In this document: in pieces, positions 52,687 to 61,455 of the stretch | Position numbering within the stretch: the stretch's first letter is position 1 | Layout: every line of letters starts with the position of its first letter | DNA from: Micromonospora sp. BL4 | GTDB taxonomy: Bacteria; Actinomycetota; Actinomycetes; Mycobacteriales; Micromonosporaceae | DNA: 64,000 nt | Assembly: GCF_003667505.1 (NCBI RefSeq) | Contig: NZ_RCVJ01000054.1 | Span: 96,801 to 160,800, forward strand | Reading direction: 5' to 3' | Notes under the pieces: generated by a model | Databases searched by the model: none | Seen by the model: the letters and a program-made list of their open reading frames with translations, nothing else | What the model was told of the DNA's origin: nothing | Program-made: the position numbers and the translations under genes

Positions 52687-53681
52687 CTGATCCGGTACTG
52701 GAGATCCGTGGACTGCGGGTCGACTACGGGCTCGGCGACGCGGCGGTGCACGCCGTCCGCGACGTCGACCTGACCCTGCACCGTGGCGAGGTGCTGGGGC
52801 TGGCCGGGGAGAGTGGCAGCGGCAAGTCCACCCTGGCGTACGGGCTGACCCGGCTGCTGCCGCCGCCCGGCGTGGTCAGCGGCGGCCAGGTGATCTACCA
52901 CCCGGCCGACGGGCCGCCGGTCGACGTGTTGACCCTCAGCCCGGCGCAGCTGCGGAAGTTCCGCTGGGCGGAGACCTCGATCGTGTTCCAGGGTGCGATG
53001 AACTCGCTGAACCCGGTGCACAAGGTCTCCACCCAACTGCTCGACGTGATCAAGGCGCACGAGCCGCAGAGCACGGCGGCGGGTCGGCTGGCCCGGGCCC
53101 GGGACCTGCTCCGCCTGGTCGGCATCGCCGCCGACCGGCTGGACAGCTACCCGCATCAGCTCTCCGGCGGGATGCGGCAGCGGGTCATGATCGCCATGGC
53201 GCTGGCGCTGGAGCCACAGGTGGTCATCATGGACGAGCCGACCACCGCGCTGGACGTGGTGATGCAGCGGCAGATCCTCGGCCAGCTCGCCGAGCTGCGG
53301 GAGCGGCTGGACTTCGCGGTGCTGTTCATCACCCACGACCTGTCGCTGCTGGTCGAGTTCTCCGACCGGATCGCCATCATGTACGGCGGCCGGATCGTCG
53401 AGGAGGCGCCCGCCGCTCAGCTGTACGGGCGGGCCCTGCACCCGTACACCGAGGGGTTGCTGCACTCCTTCCCGGCGCTGCGCGGTCCGCGCCGCGAGCT
53501 GACCGGCATTCCCGGCTCACCGCCGGACCTGCGGGCCATGCCGGAGGGCTGCGCGTTCCACCCGCGCTGTCCGAAAGCGTTCGACCCGTGCGACAAGAAG
53601 GTGCCGGCACTGGGTGCCGCCGAACCGGGCCGGGACGTCGCCTGCTGGCTGCACCCGGTCGCCGCCGGGGGCCCCCGCTGA
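52683..53681 (+). CDS. Opp-type ABC ATPase (OppD-like)
   Basis: 332 residues. Walker A is [13 protein letters not shown], the Q-loop is IVFQGAMNSLNPVHK, the signature is LSGGMRQRVMIAMAL, Walker B is VVIMDEPTTALD and the H-loop is FITHDLSLLVEF. The C-terminal extension has the GCAFHPRCPKAFDPC Cys pattern. QGAMNSLNP marks it as OppD/DppD. The ATG overlaps the OppC stop. The GH1 gene follows after 47 bases. Confidence 0.93.
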   Translation: MTDPVLEIRGLRVDYGLGDAAVHAVRDVDLTLHRGEVLGLAGESGSGKSTLAYGLTRLLPPPGVVSGGQVIYHPADGPPVDVLTLSPAQLRKFRWAETSIVFQGAMNSLNPVHKVSTQLLDVIKAHEPQSTAAGRLARARDLLRLVGIAADRLDSYPHQLSGGMRQRVMIAMALALEPQVVIMDEPTTALDVVMQRQILGQLAELRERLDFAVLFITHDLSLLVEFSDRIAIMYGGRIVEEAPAAQLYGRALHPYTEGLLHSFPALRGPRRELTGIPGSPPDLRAMPEGCAFHPRCPKAFDPCDKKVPALGAAEPGRDVACWLHPVAAGGPR

Positions 53682-53728
53682 CCCCCGCTCCCCGTCCGAC
53701 CGAACCACCCGCAACCGCGAGGAGAACC

Positions 53729-55141
53729 ATGGACACCGACCTCACCCGCCCGACCACCACCGGGCAGGCCGACCCGATCGACACCCTCCCGCCGACCTTT
53801 CGGTGGGGGGTGGCGACCTCGTCGTACCAGATCGAGGGTGCGGTGGCCGAGGACGGCCGGACGCCGTCGATCTGGGACACCTTCTGCCGGGTCCCCGGGG
53901 CGGTGGCCAACGGCGACCACGGCGACGTGGCCTGCGACCACTACCACCGGATGCCGCAGGACGTCGCGCTCATCGCCGACCTGGGCCTGGACACCTACCG
54001 CTTCTCGGTGGCCTGGCCACGGGTGCAGCCGGGCGGGCGCGGGCCGGCCAACCCGGCCGGCCTGGCCTTCTACGACCGCCTGGTGGACGAGCTGCTGGGC
54101 CGCGGGGTCGACCCGTGGGTGACGCTCTACCACTGGGACCTGCCGCAGGAGCTGGAGGACGCGGGCGGCTGGCCGAACCGGGACACCGCCTACCGGTTCG
54201 CCGACTACGCGGAGCTGGTCTTCGGCGCCCTCGGCGACCGGGTGAAGACCTGGACCACGCTGAACGAGCCGTGGTGCTCGGCGATGCTCGGGTACGCGTA
54301 CGGCAACCACGCCCCGGGCCGGCGGAACCTGGGCGACGGGATCGCCGCGGCGCACCACCTGCTGCTCGGGCACGGGCTGGCGGTGCAGCGGCTGCGTGCG
54401 GCGGCGGCCACCCCGATCGAGCTCGGCCTGACCGTCAACCTGTCCACCGCCGACCCGGCCACCGACAGCGCGGCCGACCGGGACGCCGCCCGGGCCGCCG
54501 ACGGGCTGGGCAACCGGCTCTACCTCGATCCGGTGTTCCGTGGCTCCTACCCGGAGGACGTGGTGGCCGACCTGGCCGCCGAGGGGGTCCGCATCCCGGT
54601 GCAGGAGGGCGACCTGGAGGTCATCTCGGCCCCCATCGACGTGCTCGGCGTGAACTTCTACTTCGGGCAGGTCCACTCCGGGGTGGACGAGCAGGGCCGG
54701 GACCGGGACGAGCACGGCAAGCCGGTGCGCCGGGTGATCCGCCGGGACCTGCCGCGCACCGCGATGGACTGGGAGATCGTGCCGGAGTCCTTCACCGAGC
54801 TGCTGGTCCGGCTGCACCGGGACTACCCGGGCGTACCGCTGGTGATCACCGAGAACGGGGCGGCCTTCGACGACAAGCCGGACGCCGACGGGTTCGTGGC
54901 CGATGACGACCGGGTGGCGTACCTGACCGAGCACCTGCGGGCGGTGGCCCGGGCCCGGCAGGCCGGCGCGGACGTGCGCGGCTACTTCGCCTGGTCGCTG
55001 CTGGACAACTTCGAGTGGGCGTACGGCTACGACAAGCGGTTCGGCATCGTCCGGGTGGACTACGACACCCAGCGGCGTACGCCGAAGCGCAGCGCGCAGT
55101 GGTACCGCGACACCGTCCGGCGGGTGCGCGGGGAGCGCTGA
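53729..55141 (+). CDS. Glycoside hydrolase family 1 beta-glucosidase
   Basis: 470 residues, full length for GH1. The N-terminal signature is FRWGVATSSYQIEGAVAEDG; the acid/base glutamate is in TTLNEPWCSA; the nucleophile is in VITENGAAF; and the late aglycone-region block is YFAWSLLDNFEWAYGYDKRFG. No signal peptide, so it acts in the cytoplasm on sugars taken up by the ABC importer. GAGGAGAACC precedes the ATG. It closes the operon; hairpins lie between it and the convergent ROK gene. Confidence 0.95.
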   Translation: MDTDLTRPTTTGQADPIDTLPPTFRWGVATSSYQIEGAVAEDGRTPSIWDTFCRVPGAVANGDHGDVACDHYHRMPQDVALIADLGLDTYRFSVAWPRVQPGGRGPANPAGLAFYDRLVDELLGRGVDPWVTLYHWDLPQELEDAGGWPNRDTAYRFADYAELVFGALGDRVKTWTTLNEPWCSAMLGYAYGNHAPGRRNLGDGIAAAHHLLLGHGLAVQRLRAAAATPIELGLTVNLSTADPATDSAADRDAARAADGLGNRLYLDPVFRGSYPEDVVADLAAEGVRIPVQEGDLEVISAPIDVLGVNFYFGQVHSGVDEQGRDRDEHGKPVRRVIRRDLPRTAMDWEIVPESFTELLVRLHRDYPGVPLVITENGAAFDDKPDADGFVADDDRVAYLTEHLRAVARARQAGADVRGYFAWSLLDNFEWAYGYDKRFGIVRVDYDTQRRTPKRSAQWYRDTVRRVRGER

Positions 55142-55238
55142 CCCGGCCGCTCGGGGCGGCCGCTCGGGATCTCCCGGGCGGCCGCACTGGAAGCCGGGGC
55201 CGGGTCGGCGGCGGCACTCCCGCCGCCGGCCCGGTGGC
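55142..55238. terminator. Convergent terminator region between the GH1 and ROK genes
   Basis: GGCGGCGG (55207-55214) and CCGCCGCC (55220-55227) make a perfect hairpin with a 5-base loop. A longer imperfect repeat around GCGGCCGC ... GCGGCCGC lies at about 55156-55187. Together they can end both the rightward operon and the leftward ROK transcript. Confidence 0.6.
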
Positions 55239-56513
55239 TCAGCGGGCCCGCGACCGGGGCCGCCGCGCCAGCCGCGCCGGCGCCAAGGTCACCCGGGCGG
55301 CCGGCTCGCGCGGCACGCCGCCGTCGCGCAGCAGCCGGGCCATGGGCAGGGTGGCCGCGCCCATCGCGACCGCGTCCGGTCCGAGCCGGCACAGCTCGAT
55401 CGAGGTCTGGGCGTACGGCTGGCGCAGCGCGTGCCGCGCGGTGACCTCGCGAATCTGCGGCAGGTAGCGCTCGCCCAGGGCCAGGCCGGCCCAGCCGCCC
55501 AGAACCACCCGCTCGGGGTTGAACAGGTTCACCAGGTTCGCCACCCCGGCGCCGAGGTAGCCGACCGTCTCGTCGAGCACCTTGGCGGCGGTGCGGCTGG
55601 TGGCGCGCAGCAGTTCGCCGAAGGCGGTCTCCTCGTCGCCGCCGGCCGCCGGGCGACCGCGGTTGGCCTGGCGGAACCGGTCGAGCACCCCTTCCGCCCC
55701 GACGTACGCCTCGAGGCAGCCGAGGTTGCCGCAGCGGCAGCGGCGGCCCCCGTACACGATGGTGGTGTGCCCCCACTCGCCGGCGCTGCTGTGCGCGCCG
55801 CGGTAGCCCACGCCGTTGGCCATCACGCAGGCCCCGACGCCGGAGCCGACCAGGGCAACGACCGCGTGCCGGACGTCGCGGCCTGCACCGAACCACATCT
55901 CGGCCTGGCCGAGGGTCTTCGCGCCGTTGTCGATGTGCACCGGGATGTCGGTGCCGGCGCGCAGCATGGCGCCGAGTGGCACGCCGTCCCAGCCGAGGGT
56001 CTGCGCGTGCACCACGGCGTCGGCGGCGCGCTCGACGGTGCCGGAGACGGCGACGCCGAAGCCGAGCACCGCCGCCGGGTCGATGCCGGCCTGCTCGATC
56101 ACCGCGGTGAGACCGTGCAGCAGGTGGTCGGTGACCTGCCGGGGGTCGGGCTCGGCGGCGGCGATCGGGTACTCCGCCTTGGCGAGGGCCGTCATCGCCA
56201 GGTCGAAGAGTTCGACCTGCACCCGCGTCTCGCCGACGTCGGCTCCGACCAGGTAGCCGTAGCCGGGGGCGACCCGCAGCAGCACCCGCGGGCGGCCGCC
56301 GTCGGACTCGACCAAGCCGGCCTCCTCGACCAGGCCCTCGGCGATCATCTCGCCGACCAGGTTGCTCACGCTGGCCAGGCTCAGTGCGGTGGACTGCCCC
56401 AGCTCGTGGCGGCTCAGCGGGCCGTCCAGCCAGATCCGGGTGAGCAGGACCGACCGGTTGGCACGACGCATGTCGCGCACGGTGGTGCGTCTGGCGTCCA
56501 CGTCCGCCGCCAT
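55239..56513 (-). CDS. ROK-family transcriptional regulator
   Basis: 424 residues. An N-terminal winged helix (LSRHELGQSTALSLASVSNLVGEMIAEGLVEEAG) is followed by the ROK fold: LVGADVGETRVQVELFD, the sugar-site region VHIDNGAKTLGQAEMWFG, and the zinc motif CRCGNLGCLEAYVG. ROK repressors of the NagC/XylR type sense sugars or sugar phosphates. The ATG at 56513 was chosen, with GGGAGAGG directly upstream; a longer frame to 56567 has no domain. It faces the beta-glucoside operon and probably also regulates it. Confidence 0.92.
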   Translation of the reverse strand: MAADVDARRTTVRDMRRANRSVLLTRIWLDGPLSRHELGQSTALSLASVSNLVGEMIAEGLVEEAGLVESDGGRPRVLLRVAPGYGYLVGADVGETRVQVELFDLAMTALAKAEYPIAAAEPDPRQVTDHLLHGLTAVIEQAGIDPAAVLGFGVAVSGTVERAADAVVHAQTLGWDGVPLGAMLRAGTDIPVHIDNGAKTLGQAEMWFGAGRDVRHAVVALVGSGVGACVMANGVGYRGAHSSAGEWGHTTIVYGGRRCRCGNLGCLEAYVGAEGVLDRFRQANRGRPAAGGDEETAFGELLRATSRTAAKVLDETVGYLGAGVANLVNLFNPERVVLGGWAGLALGERYLPQIREVTARHALRQPYAQTSIELCRLGPDAVAMGAATLPMARLLRDGGVPREPAARVTLAPARLARRPRSRAR

Positions 56514-56585
56514 CCTCTCCCGGCCGCCCCGGCGGCCTGCTTCACGCCGTGAACCAAGTGCTGACACATTACTGCGAATTCACAT

Positions 56586-56598
56586 TTAACAGAGTTAA
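56586..56598. promoter_or_regulatory. A/T-rich palindrome before the ROK gene
   Basis: TTAAC-AGA-GTTAA (56586-56598), with an overlapping AGTTAACT palindrome (56593-56600). It is the most A/T-rich spot in the area and lies 73 bases above the ROK start. NagC/XylR-type ROK operators have similar TTAA-rich dyads, so autoregulation is likely. Confidence 0.45.
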
Positions 56599-56798
56599 CT
56601 GTCACGTCCGGCGCTTTGATCAGGAGGTATGGCATGCGACGTGGACGTGGGTTGCCCGCCGCGCTCGGCGGCGTCGCGCGGCTCGCCGCACCGGCTCGCC
56701 GCCCTCAGACGGCCCTGTTGGCCTGCTCCGCGCCGGCCTAGGGCCAGGTCGCGTTTCAGAAGTCGTCGAGCTCTTGCATCGACCCGCTGTTGTCTAAT

Positions 56799-57284
56799 GT
56801 GCCGACCGTGAACTGTTGGGTGTGTGACAACAATGACCGGTTTGACGCGCTGCCGGAGTGGGAGCGGATCGCTGCAGATGAGTACTGGCGGGTGGCGCAT
56901 GCGATCGACACCGCACTGCCCGGATGGTTGGTTCTCATCCCGCGCAGGCATGTCACGTCCATCGCCGACTTGACCGACGCCGAAGCTGCTGACCTCGGCG
57001 CCTGGCAGGTGCGCCTGTCTCGTGCGTTGGGGACGGTGACTGGGTGCATGAAGACCTACGTGGTGCAGTTCGCTGAGAAGGAAGGCGTCAGCCACGTCCA
57101 CTTCCATGTCGTCCCGCGGATGGCCGATCTTCCTGACGATCGGCGTGGCGGTGGGGTGTTCGGGTACCTGGATCCCTCACGCGAACTGCGCGTGGGCGAT
57201 GAGCACAAGAGCGAACTCACGCTGGCGTTACGGGCTCATCTCCAGGCGGTGGGTACGGAGCCTCACCTCGACGACGTACCTTGA
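56799..57284 (+). CDS. HIT-family nucleotide-binding protein
   Basis: 161 residues. The histidine-triad motif is SHVHFHVVPRM near residue 105, and a zinc-type pair CWVCDN is at the N-terminus. WLVLIPRRHVTSIADLTD is a further HIT block. Members hydrolyse or transfer nucleotidyl groups from AMP-lysine, Ap4A or nucleotide-sugar substrates. The start is uncertain: TTG 56790, GTG 56799 or GTG 56808, none with a Shine-Dalgarno; a leaderless message is possible. It appears to be a single-gene unit. Confidence 0.85.
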   Translation: MPTVNCWVCDNNDRFDALPEWERIAADEYWRVAHAIDTALPGWLVLIPRRHVTSIADLTDAEAADLGAWQVRLSRALGTVTGCMKTYVVQFAEKEGVSHVHFHVVPRMADLPDDRRGGGVFGYLDPSRELRVGDEHKSELTLALRAHLQAVGTEPHLDDVP

Positions 57285-57357
57285 CGCCGGACCAGCGCAC
57301 TCGCCCCGCCAAGGCTTGCGGGCAAAATAGTTCAGTGTCGCGTTTATTCACCTTTGG

Positions 57358-57702
57358 ATGTACCGTCAGGTGGTGAAGACGCTGACGCACGGACAGGTCC
57401 TGGCCCGCTTCGGTCATGCACTGTCCGACCCGGTCCGGGCCCGGCTTCTGCTCGCGCTGCGCGACGGCCCCGGCTATCCGGCCGACCTGGCGGACCTGCT
57501 GGGCACGAGTCGGCAGAACCTGTCCAACCACCTGGCGTGCTTGCGTGGCTGCGGCCTGGTCGTCGCCGTGCCGGAGGGCCGCCGCAGCCGCTACGAACTC
57601 GCCGACGCCCGGCTCGCGCACGCCCTCGGAGACCTCCTCGGCCTGGTCCTGGCTGTCGATCCGGCCGCCTGCCCGGCCGCCGAGTCCGAGGAGTGCTGCT
57701 GA
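57358..57702 (+). CDS. ArsR-family metal-responsive repressor
   Basis: 114 residues. The winged helix-turn-helix is ALSDPVRARLLLALRDGPGYPADLADLLGTSRQNLSNHLACLRGCGLV, matching the CmtR/KmtR-like ArsR group. Cysteines in HLACLRGC and the C-terminal AACPAAESEECC are candidate metal ligands. Its stop overlaps the cation-efflux start by one base (TGATG), so they form one unit, and derepression by a metal is expected. Upstream, TTTATTCACC before the ATG is A/T-rich but no clean palindrome was found. Confidence 0.88.
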   Translation: MYRQVVKTLTHGQVLARFGHALSDPVRARLLLALRDGPGYPADLADLLGTSRQNLSNHLACLRGCGLVVAVPEGRRSRYELADARLAHALGDLLGLVLAVDPAACPAAESEECC

Positions 57703-58418
57703 TGAGCGGGCCACTGCCGCTCGTGTCGCTTGGCCCGTCACCGGCCCGACGGTCGATCCTGATCCGGCGGGTGCGCCTGTTCGTCGCCGCGACGATCACC
57801 TACAACATCGTCGAGGCAATCGTCGCGATCACCGCCGGGACGATGGCCTCCTCGACCGCGCTGATCGGCTTCGGGCTCGACTCCGTCATCGAGGTGGCCT
57901 CCGCCGCCGCGGTCGCCTGGCAGTTCGCCGGCCCCGACCACGAACGACGCGAACGCGCCGCGCTACGCATCATCGCGCTGTCGTTCTTCGCTCTTGCCGC
58001 CTACGTGTCCGTCGAATCGGTGCGCGCCCTGGTCGGCGCCGACCGCGCAGAGCACTCCACGATCGGCCTCGTCCTGGCTGCGGTGTCCCTGGCGGTCATG
58101 CCGGTGCTGTCGGCCGCGCAGCGCCGCGCGGGACGGGAACTCGGCTCAGCCTCAGCGGTCGCCGATTCCAAACAGACCCTGCTGTGCACCTACCTCTCCG
58201 CGGTGCTGCTGGTCGGACTGGCGGTCAATTCCCTCTTCGGCTGGTGGTGGGCCGACCCGGCCGCCGCCCTCATCATCGCCGCAGTCGCAGTCAAGGAGGG
58301 TCGCGAAGCCTGGCGCGGCGACACCTGCTGCGCCCCCGGCGCCGCCCTGCGCTCCCCCGCCGCAGACAGCGACGGTAACGCCTGCGCCGACGGGTGCTGC
58401 ACGACCGACAACGATTGA
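57702..58418 (+). CDS. Cation diffusion facilitator-type metal efflux protein
   Basis: 238 residues with five or six helices. SSTALIGFGLDSVIEVASA in helix 2 and ASAVADSKQTLLCTYLSAVLL in helix 5 hold the conserved Asp and nearby Cys of this CDF branch. The C-terminal cytoplasmic tail is short and Cys-rich (DTCCAPG, ACADGCC) in place of the usual 90-residue cytoplasmic domain. It probably exports Zn, Cd, Co or a thiophilic metal under control of the ArsR protein encoded upstream. Coupled by TGATG. Confidence 0.88.
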   Translation: MSGPLPLVSLGPSPARRSILIRRVRLFVAATITYNIVEAIVAITAGTMASSTALIGFGLDSVIEVASAAAVAWQFAGPDHERRERAALRIIALSFFALAAYVSVESVRALVGADRAEHSTIGLVLAAVSLAVMPVLSAAQRRAGRELGSASAVADSKQTLLCTYLSAVLLVGLAVNSLFGWWWADPAAALIIAAVAVKEGREAWRGDTCCAPGAALRSPAADSDGNACADGCCTTDND

Positions 58419-58679
58419 GCCAATGGCGGGTGGTCGTCGACGCGTTGCAGACTCCGCCCGCGACCGCCTGACGGTGGGACGTCGTACAGGTTCTTGTCGT
58501 TGATACCCGGGCCTCCCCGACAGCCGTCGCCACCCACACCTGTGGGTGCCGACCGGGTTGTTCCTGCTGCCGTCGGCGAGTAGCCGTACCAGCTGGGCCC
58601 AACGCTCGATCAGTGGAGCGTCGAGCACCGGCTTCTCCGCCAGCTCGGACTGAATTCCAGCGCTACGGCTAGATGGGCG
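58419..58679. other. Intergenic region, possible small remnant
   Basis: No convincing gene. On the minus strand, a frame from 58628 reads LIERWAQLVRLLADGSRN and then turns Arg-rich, which could be the end of a lost gene. Otherwise nothing is recognised between the efflux gene and the convergent MerR gene. Confidence 0.25.
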
Positions 58680-59099
58680 TCACACGGGCGCGTCGAGGCC
58701 GATGCGTTCGGCCACCATCGCCTGGAAGTGCGGGCACCGGGTGATGTCCTCGTGATCGCACGCGAGTGCGCAGTCGATCAGTTCCAGCGATGCCTGGGCC
58801 TGCGCGATCCGCTTGGCCAGCTCGGCTCGGTGCCGCCGCAAGGTAGCTGTGCGCTGCGTCGGGCCCTGCGCGACGAACATCTGCCGGATGTCGTCCAGGG
58901 CGAACCCGGCCTCCTTCGCGCGCAGGATGACCGCGATCTGGTAGAGGTGATCCGCGCCGTAGCGGCGACGGCCGGCCACCGCCCGCGACGGTGACAACAA
59001 CCCTACGGACTCCCAGTGCCGCAACACATGCGGGGCGAGACCGAATCGGCGAGCGATCTCGCCGATGCTCATCGAGCCAGGATTGACGGTTGACTTCAT
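58680..59099 (-). CDS. MerR-family transcriptional regulator with C-terminal Cys/His motif
   Basis: 139 residues. The N-terminal MerR HTH is SIGEIARRFGLAPHVLRHWESVGLLSPSR; a coiled-coil dimer helix follows (TATLRRHRAELAKRIAQAQASLELID). The C-terminal CALACDHEDITRCPHF could bind metal or sense redox. ATG at 59099 or, nine codons later, ATG 59072. It is divergent from a methyltransferase gene 72 bases away, the usual setting for a MerR target. Confidence 0.85.
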   Translation of the reverse strand: MKSTVNPGSMSIGEIARRFGLAPHVLRHWESVGLLSPSRAVAGRRRYGADHLYQIAVILRAKEAGFALDDIRQMFVAQGPTQRTATLRRHRAELAKRIAQAQASLELIDCALACDHEDITRCPHFQAMVAERIGLDAPV

Positions 59100-59107
59100 G
59101 TCGACAT
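59098..59107. promoter_or_regulatory. Palindrome overlapping the merR-type start codon
   Basis: ATGTCGACAT (59098-59107) is a perfect 10-base palindrome covering the MerR gene start, in the 72-base divergent region. It is a candidate operator half or chance; MerR sites are usually longer dyads of 19-20 spacing. Confidence 0.3.
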
Positions 59108-59171
59108 TAAGTAGCAGCGTGATGCGCATGTCACGACCCCTGATCCCACCCGGCGGACCGACAGCGCATCG

Positions 59172-59897
59172 ATGATCCGGCTACTCGATGTCGCCGACGC
59201 GCTGCCTGGTGCCGCCGCGCTGCGTGCACGCACCTTCGACCTGCTCGCGCTGCCAGCAGACGCTGCTGTCGTCGATGTCGGCTGCGGTACTGGCCGTGCG
59301 GTTGCCGAACTCGGCGAACGAGGCACGCGACCAATAGGTGTGGATTTCAGCGAAGAGATGATCGCCTTGGCCCGGCGGCGCTGGCCCGATGTCGACTTCC
59401 GCGTCGGCGACGCGTGCGCGCTGCCCGTGCCAGACGCCGCTGTGGCCGGATACCGGGCGGACAAGGTCTTCCACAACCTGGCCGACCCGGCCCGCGCGCT
59501 CGCCGAGGCACGGCGGGTCCTCACGCCAGGCGGCCGCATCGTCCTGGCGGGACAGGACTGGGACACCTTCGTCATTGACGCGGATGACCCGGCGCTGACC
59601 CGCACGATCGTCCATGCCCGCGCCGACCTGGTCACGAACCCACGGGCAGCTCGCCGCTACCGCAACCTGCTGCTGGAGGTTGGCTTTGCCGATCCCACGG
59701 TTGAGGTGCACACCGGTGTGTTCACAGACGCGATGATGCTGCCGCTGCTCAGCGGGCTTGCCGACGCCGCGCACGCGACCGGAGCGATCACCCGCGAGCA
59801 GCACGGGGCGTGGACCGCCGATCAGGTTCGACGAGCGCAAGAGGGCAGACTGTTCCTCGCGATCCCGCTGTTCATCGCCTCAGCACGCCGCCGCTGA
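59172..59897 (+). CDS. Class I SAM-dependent methyltransferase
   Basis: 241 residues. Motif I is VVDVGCGTGRAVAELGERG, motif II IGVDFSEEMIALARRR, then DFRVGDACALPVPDAAVAGYRADKVFHNLADPARALAEARRVLTPGGRIVLAG, matching the UbiE/Coq5-like methyltransferase_11 family. A small-molecule substrate is likely. It may be the target of the divergently transcribed MerR regulator. ATG 59172 is the first in frame after the control region. Confidence 0.85.
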   Translation: MIRLLDVADALPGAAALRARTFDLLALPADAAVVDVGCGTGRAVAELGERGTRPIGVDFSEEMIALARRRWPDVDFRVGDACALPVPDAAVAGYRADKVFHNLADPARALAEARRVLTPGGRIVLAGQDWDTFVIDADDPALTRTIVHARADLVTNPRAARRYRNLLLEVGFADPTVEVHTGVFTDAMMLPLLSGLADAAHATGAITREQHGAWTADQVRRAQEGRLFLAIPLFIASARRR

Positions 59898-59904
59898 GGC
59901 ACGC

Positions 59905-60070
59905 CGTTTCGTGGATCAGCCAGGACTTCCCGGGCTGGAGGCGGTACGCCTCGTCGACGTCAACAACACGTCGTGGTAATTCGTCGACAAGGTCCCGGTC
60001 TTCACGGCTGACAGGTCGCGCCTTGAGGCACGCCTGCCTGCACCTGTGTCCTACCAGGACAGATGCCTGA
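59905..60070 (+). pseudogene. Possible small gene remnant with an in-frame stop
   Basis: After the methyltransferase, one frame reads FVDQPGLPGLEAVRLVDVNNTSW, then TAA, then FVDKVPVFTADRSRLEARLPAP. Both sides look protein-like and would join smoothly if the TAA were a Trp codon. No start codon was found and the family is not recognised. Confidence 0.22.
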
Positions 60071-60754
60071 TCAGTCGCTCGCCTTCCCGCTGATCATTCC
60101 ACGCATTTTCCGGATCTTGGCCGTCTCGTCCAGTCCTCTCGGAGCTGGTGCACCATGCGTTTCGGACCGGCCGGCATGATGCGAGCCGCCCGCCCCTTCC
60201 TGCGCAGCCTGCTCGATCTTCGCCCGGTACGCCTCGCGGGCCGCCGTGTCGATCTGCTCCTCGTACTCAGACCTCAACCCGGTGCGGCCATCGAGTTGCT
60301 CACGCAGGATGTCCGCGTGTCCGGCATGCCGCGTCGTCTCCTGAAGGACGTGGATCATGATGGCGAACAGCTTGACGTCCGGCCGCGACCACCACGGCAC
60401 GTGGCCGGGCGCGTCGAGGGGAAGCGCGTGAATCGTCGCGTCCGCATGCGCCCAGGCACGCTGATAGAAGTCGATGATCTGTTCGCGGGTTTCGCCCGGG
60501 GTCACCCACAGGTCGCTGCCGTCCGCGTCCTGCCATCGCCCCAGCGCATCCGGGGACGGGCGGCCGAAGACCTCACCGAAATACCAGGCCTCCAACGTCG
60601 CCATGTGCTTCACCAGGCCGAGGAGGTTGGTCCCCGTCGCTGTCAGGGGACGTCGGATGTCGTACTCGGACAGGCCGTCGAGCTTCCAAACCAGTGCCTC
60701 CCGGATCCCCTTGAGCCGGCCATGCAGGCAGTCCTTCGCGAAATCATCGATCAT
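60071..60754 (-). CDS. DinB-superfamily (DUF664) protein
   Basis: 227 residues. The four-helix DinB fold is indicated by LVWKLDGLSEYDIRRPLTATGTNLLGLVKHMATLEAWYFGEVFG with the first metal-type His in KHMATLE, and by MIHVLQETTRHAGHADILREQLDG with the later His pair. Actinobacterial DUF664 members are thought to be mycothiol- or metal-dependent transferases. The ATG at 60754 begins at a natural N-terminus (MIDDFAKDCLHG); the frame open to 60928 is Arg-rich. The C-terminal 50 residues are a charged tail of low complexity. Confidence 0.85.
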   Translation of the reverse strand: MIDDFAKDCLHGRLKGIREALVWKLDGLSEYDIRRPLTATGTNLLGLVKHMATLEAWYFGEVFGRPSPDALGRWQDADGSDLWVTPGETREQIIDFYQRAWAHADATIHALPLDAPGHVPWWSRPDVKLFAIMIHVLQETTRHAGHADILREQLDGRTGLRSEYEEQIDTAAREAYRAKIEQAAQEGAGGSHHAGRSETHGAPAPRGLDETAKIRKMRGMISGKASD

Positions 60755-60807
60755 GGGACACGAGCCTGCCATCCGACAGCGAGCGGAACACTTCAGGGAC
60801 CTCATGA

Positions 60808-61455
60808 TTGATCTACTGCGCCGGGTGCCAGCGCCGGATGCAGGGCCAGTACAACCACGGCGCCGCCTACCACCGCTGCCGTTTCCCAGGGGTACGTCCT
60901 CGCCAACGAGGTCGAACACCTCCGGCAACGTCTACCTGCGCGAGGACGGTCTCACCGACCCGCTCGACCAGTGGCTGGCATCCGCGTTCACCCCGAACTA
61001 CCTCGAACAAACGATCACCACCATGGCCGACGGCCCGCCCGTGGATCAACTCACGCCAGTTACGGCCGCAGCCCGGGCGTCCAGCACGGCCAGTGACACG
61101 AAGCTCGCGCGGTATCGGGCTCCCCTTGACGTCGGCGCAGATCCCGCACTAATCACCGGCTGGATGAGACCCGGCCGAACGAGCACAAGCCGAAGCCGAT
61201 TTTCAACCGACCCAGCAGACGGAGCCACGCCGGATGAGCCACTTCTAGATCGCCGACTTGGTCCGAGCGCTCGGCGACATCGCCACCGTGCTGCGCAACA
61301 CCGATCCCGACGACAAAGCCGAGGTCTACCGGCAGCTAGGCCTCCGGCTGACCTACCAGACAGAAACGCAAACGGTGCGCGCTGTAGTGGATCTCAGCGC
61401 GCACCGTGGAATTTTGGTTTGTGTCCGAGGGGGGACCTCAACCACGAAACCATGA
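60808..61455 (+). pseudogene. Decayed C-terminal part of a large serine recombinase
   Basis: Three reading frames together give a recombinase C-terminus. The first (from 60808) is the zinc ribbon: LIYCAGCQRRMQGQYNHGAAYHRCRFP. After a frameshift near 60890 the next frame gives NVYLREDGLTDPLDQWLASAF and LEQTITTMADGPP, the coiled-coil region. Another shift and a TAG at 61246 precede DLVRALGDIATVLRNTD and the terminal VYRQLGLRLTYQTETQTVRA. The catalytic N-terminal domain is absent from the window. It is the relic of an integrated element. Confidence 0.75.
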
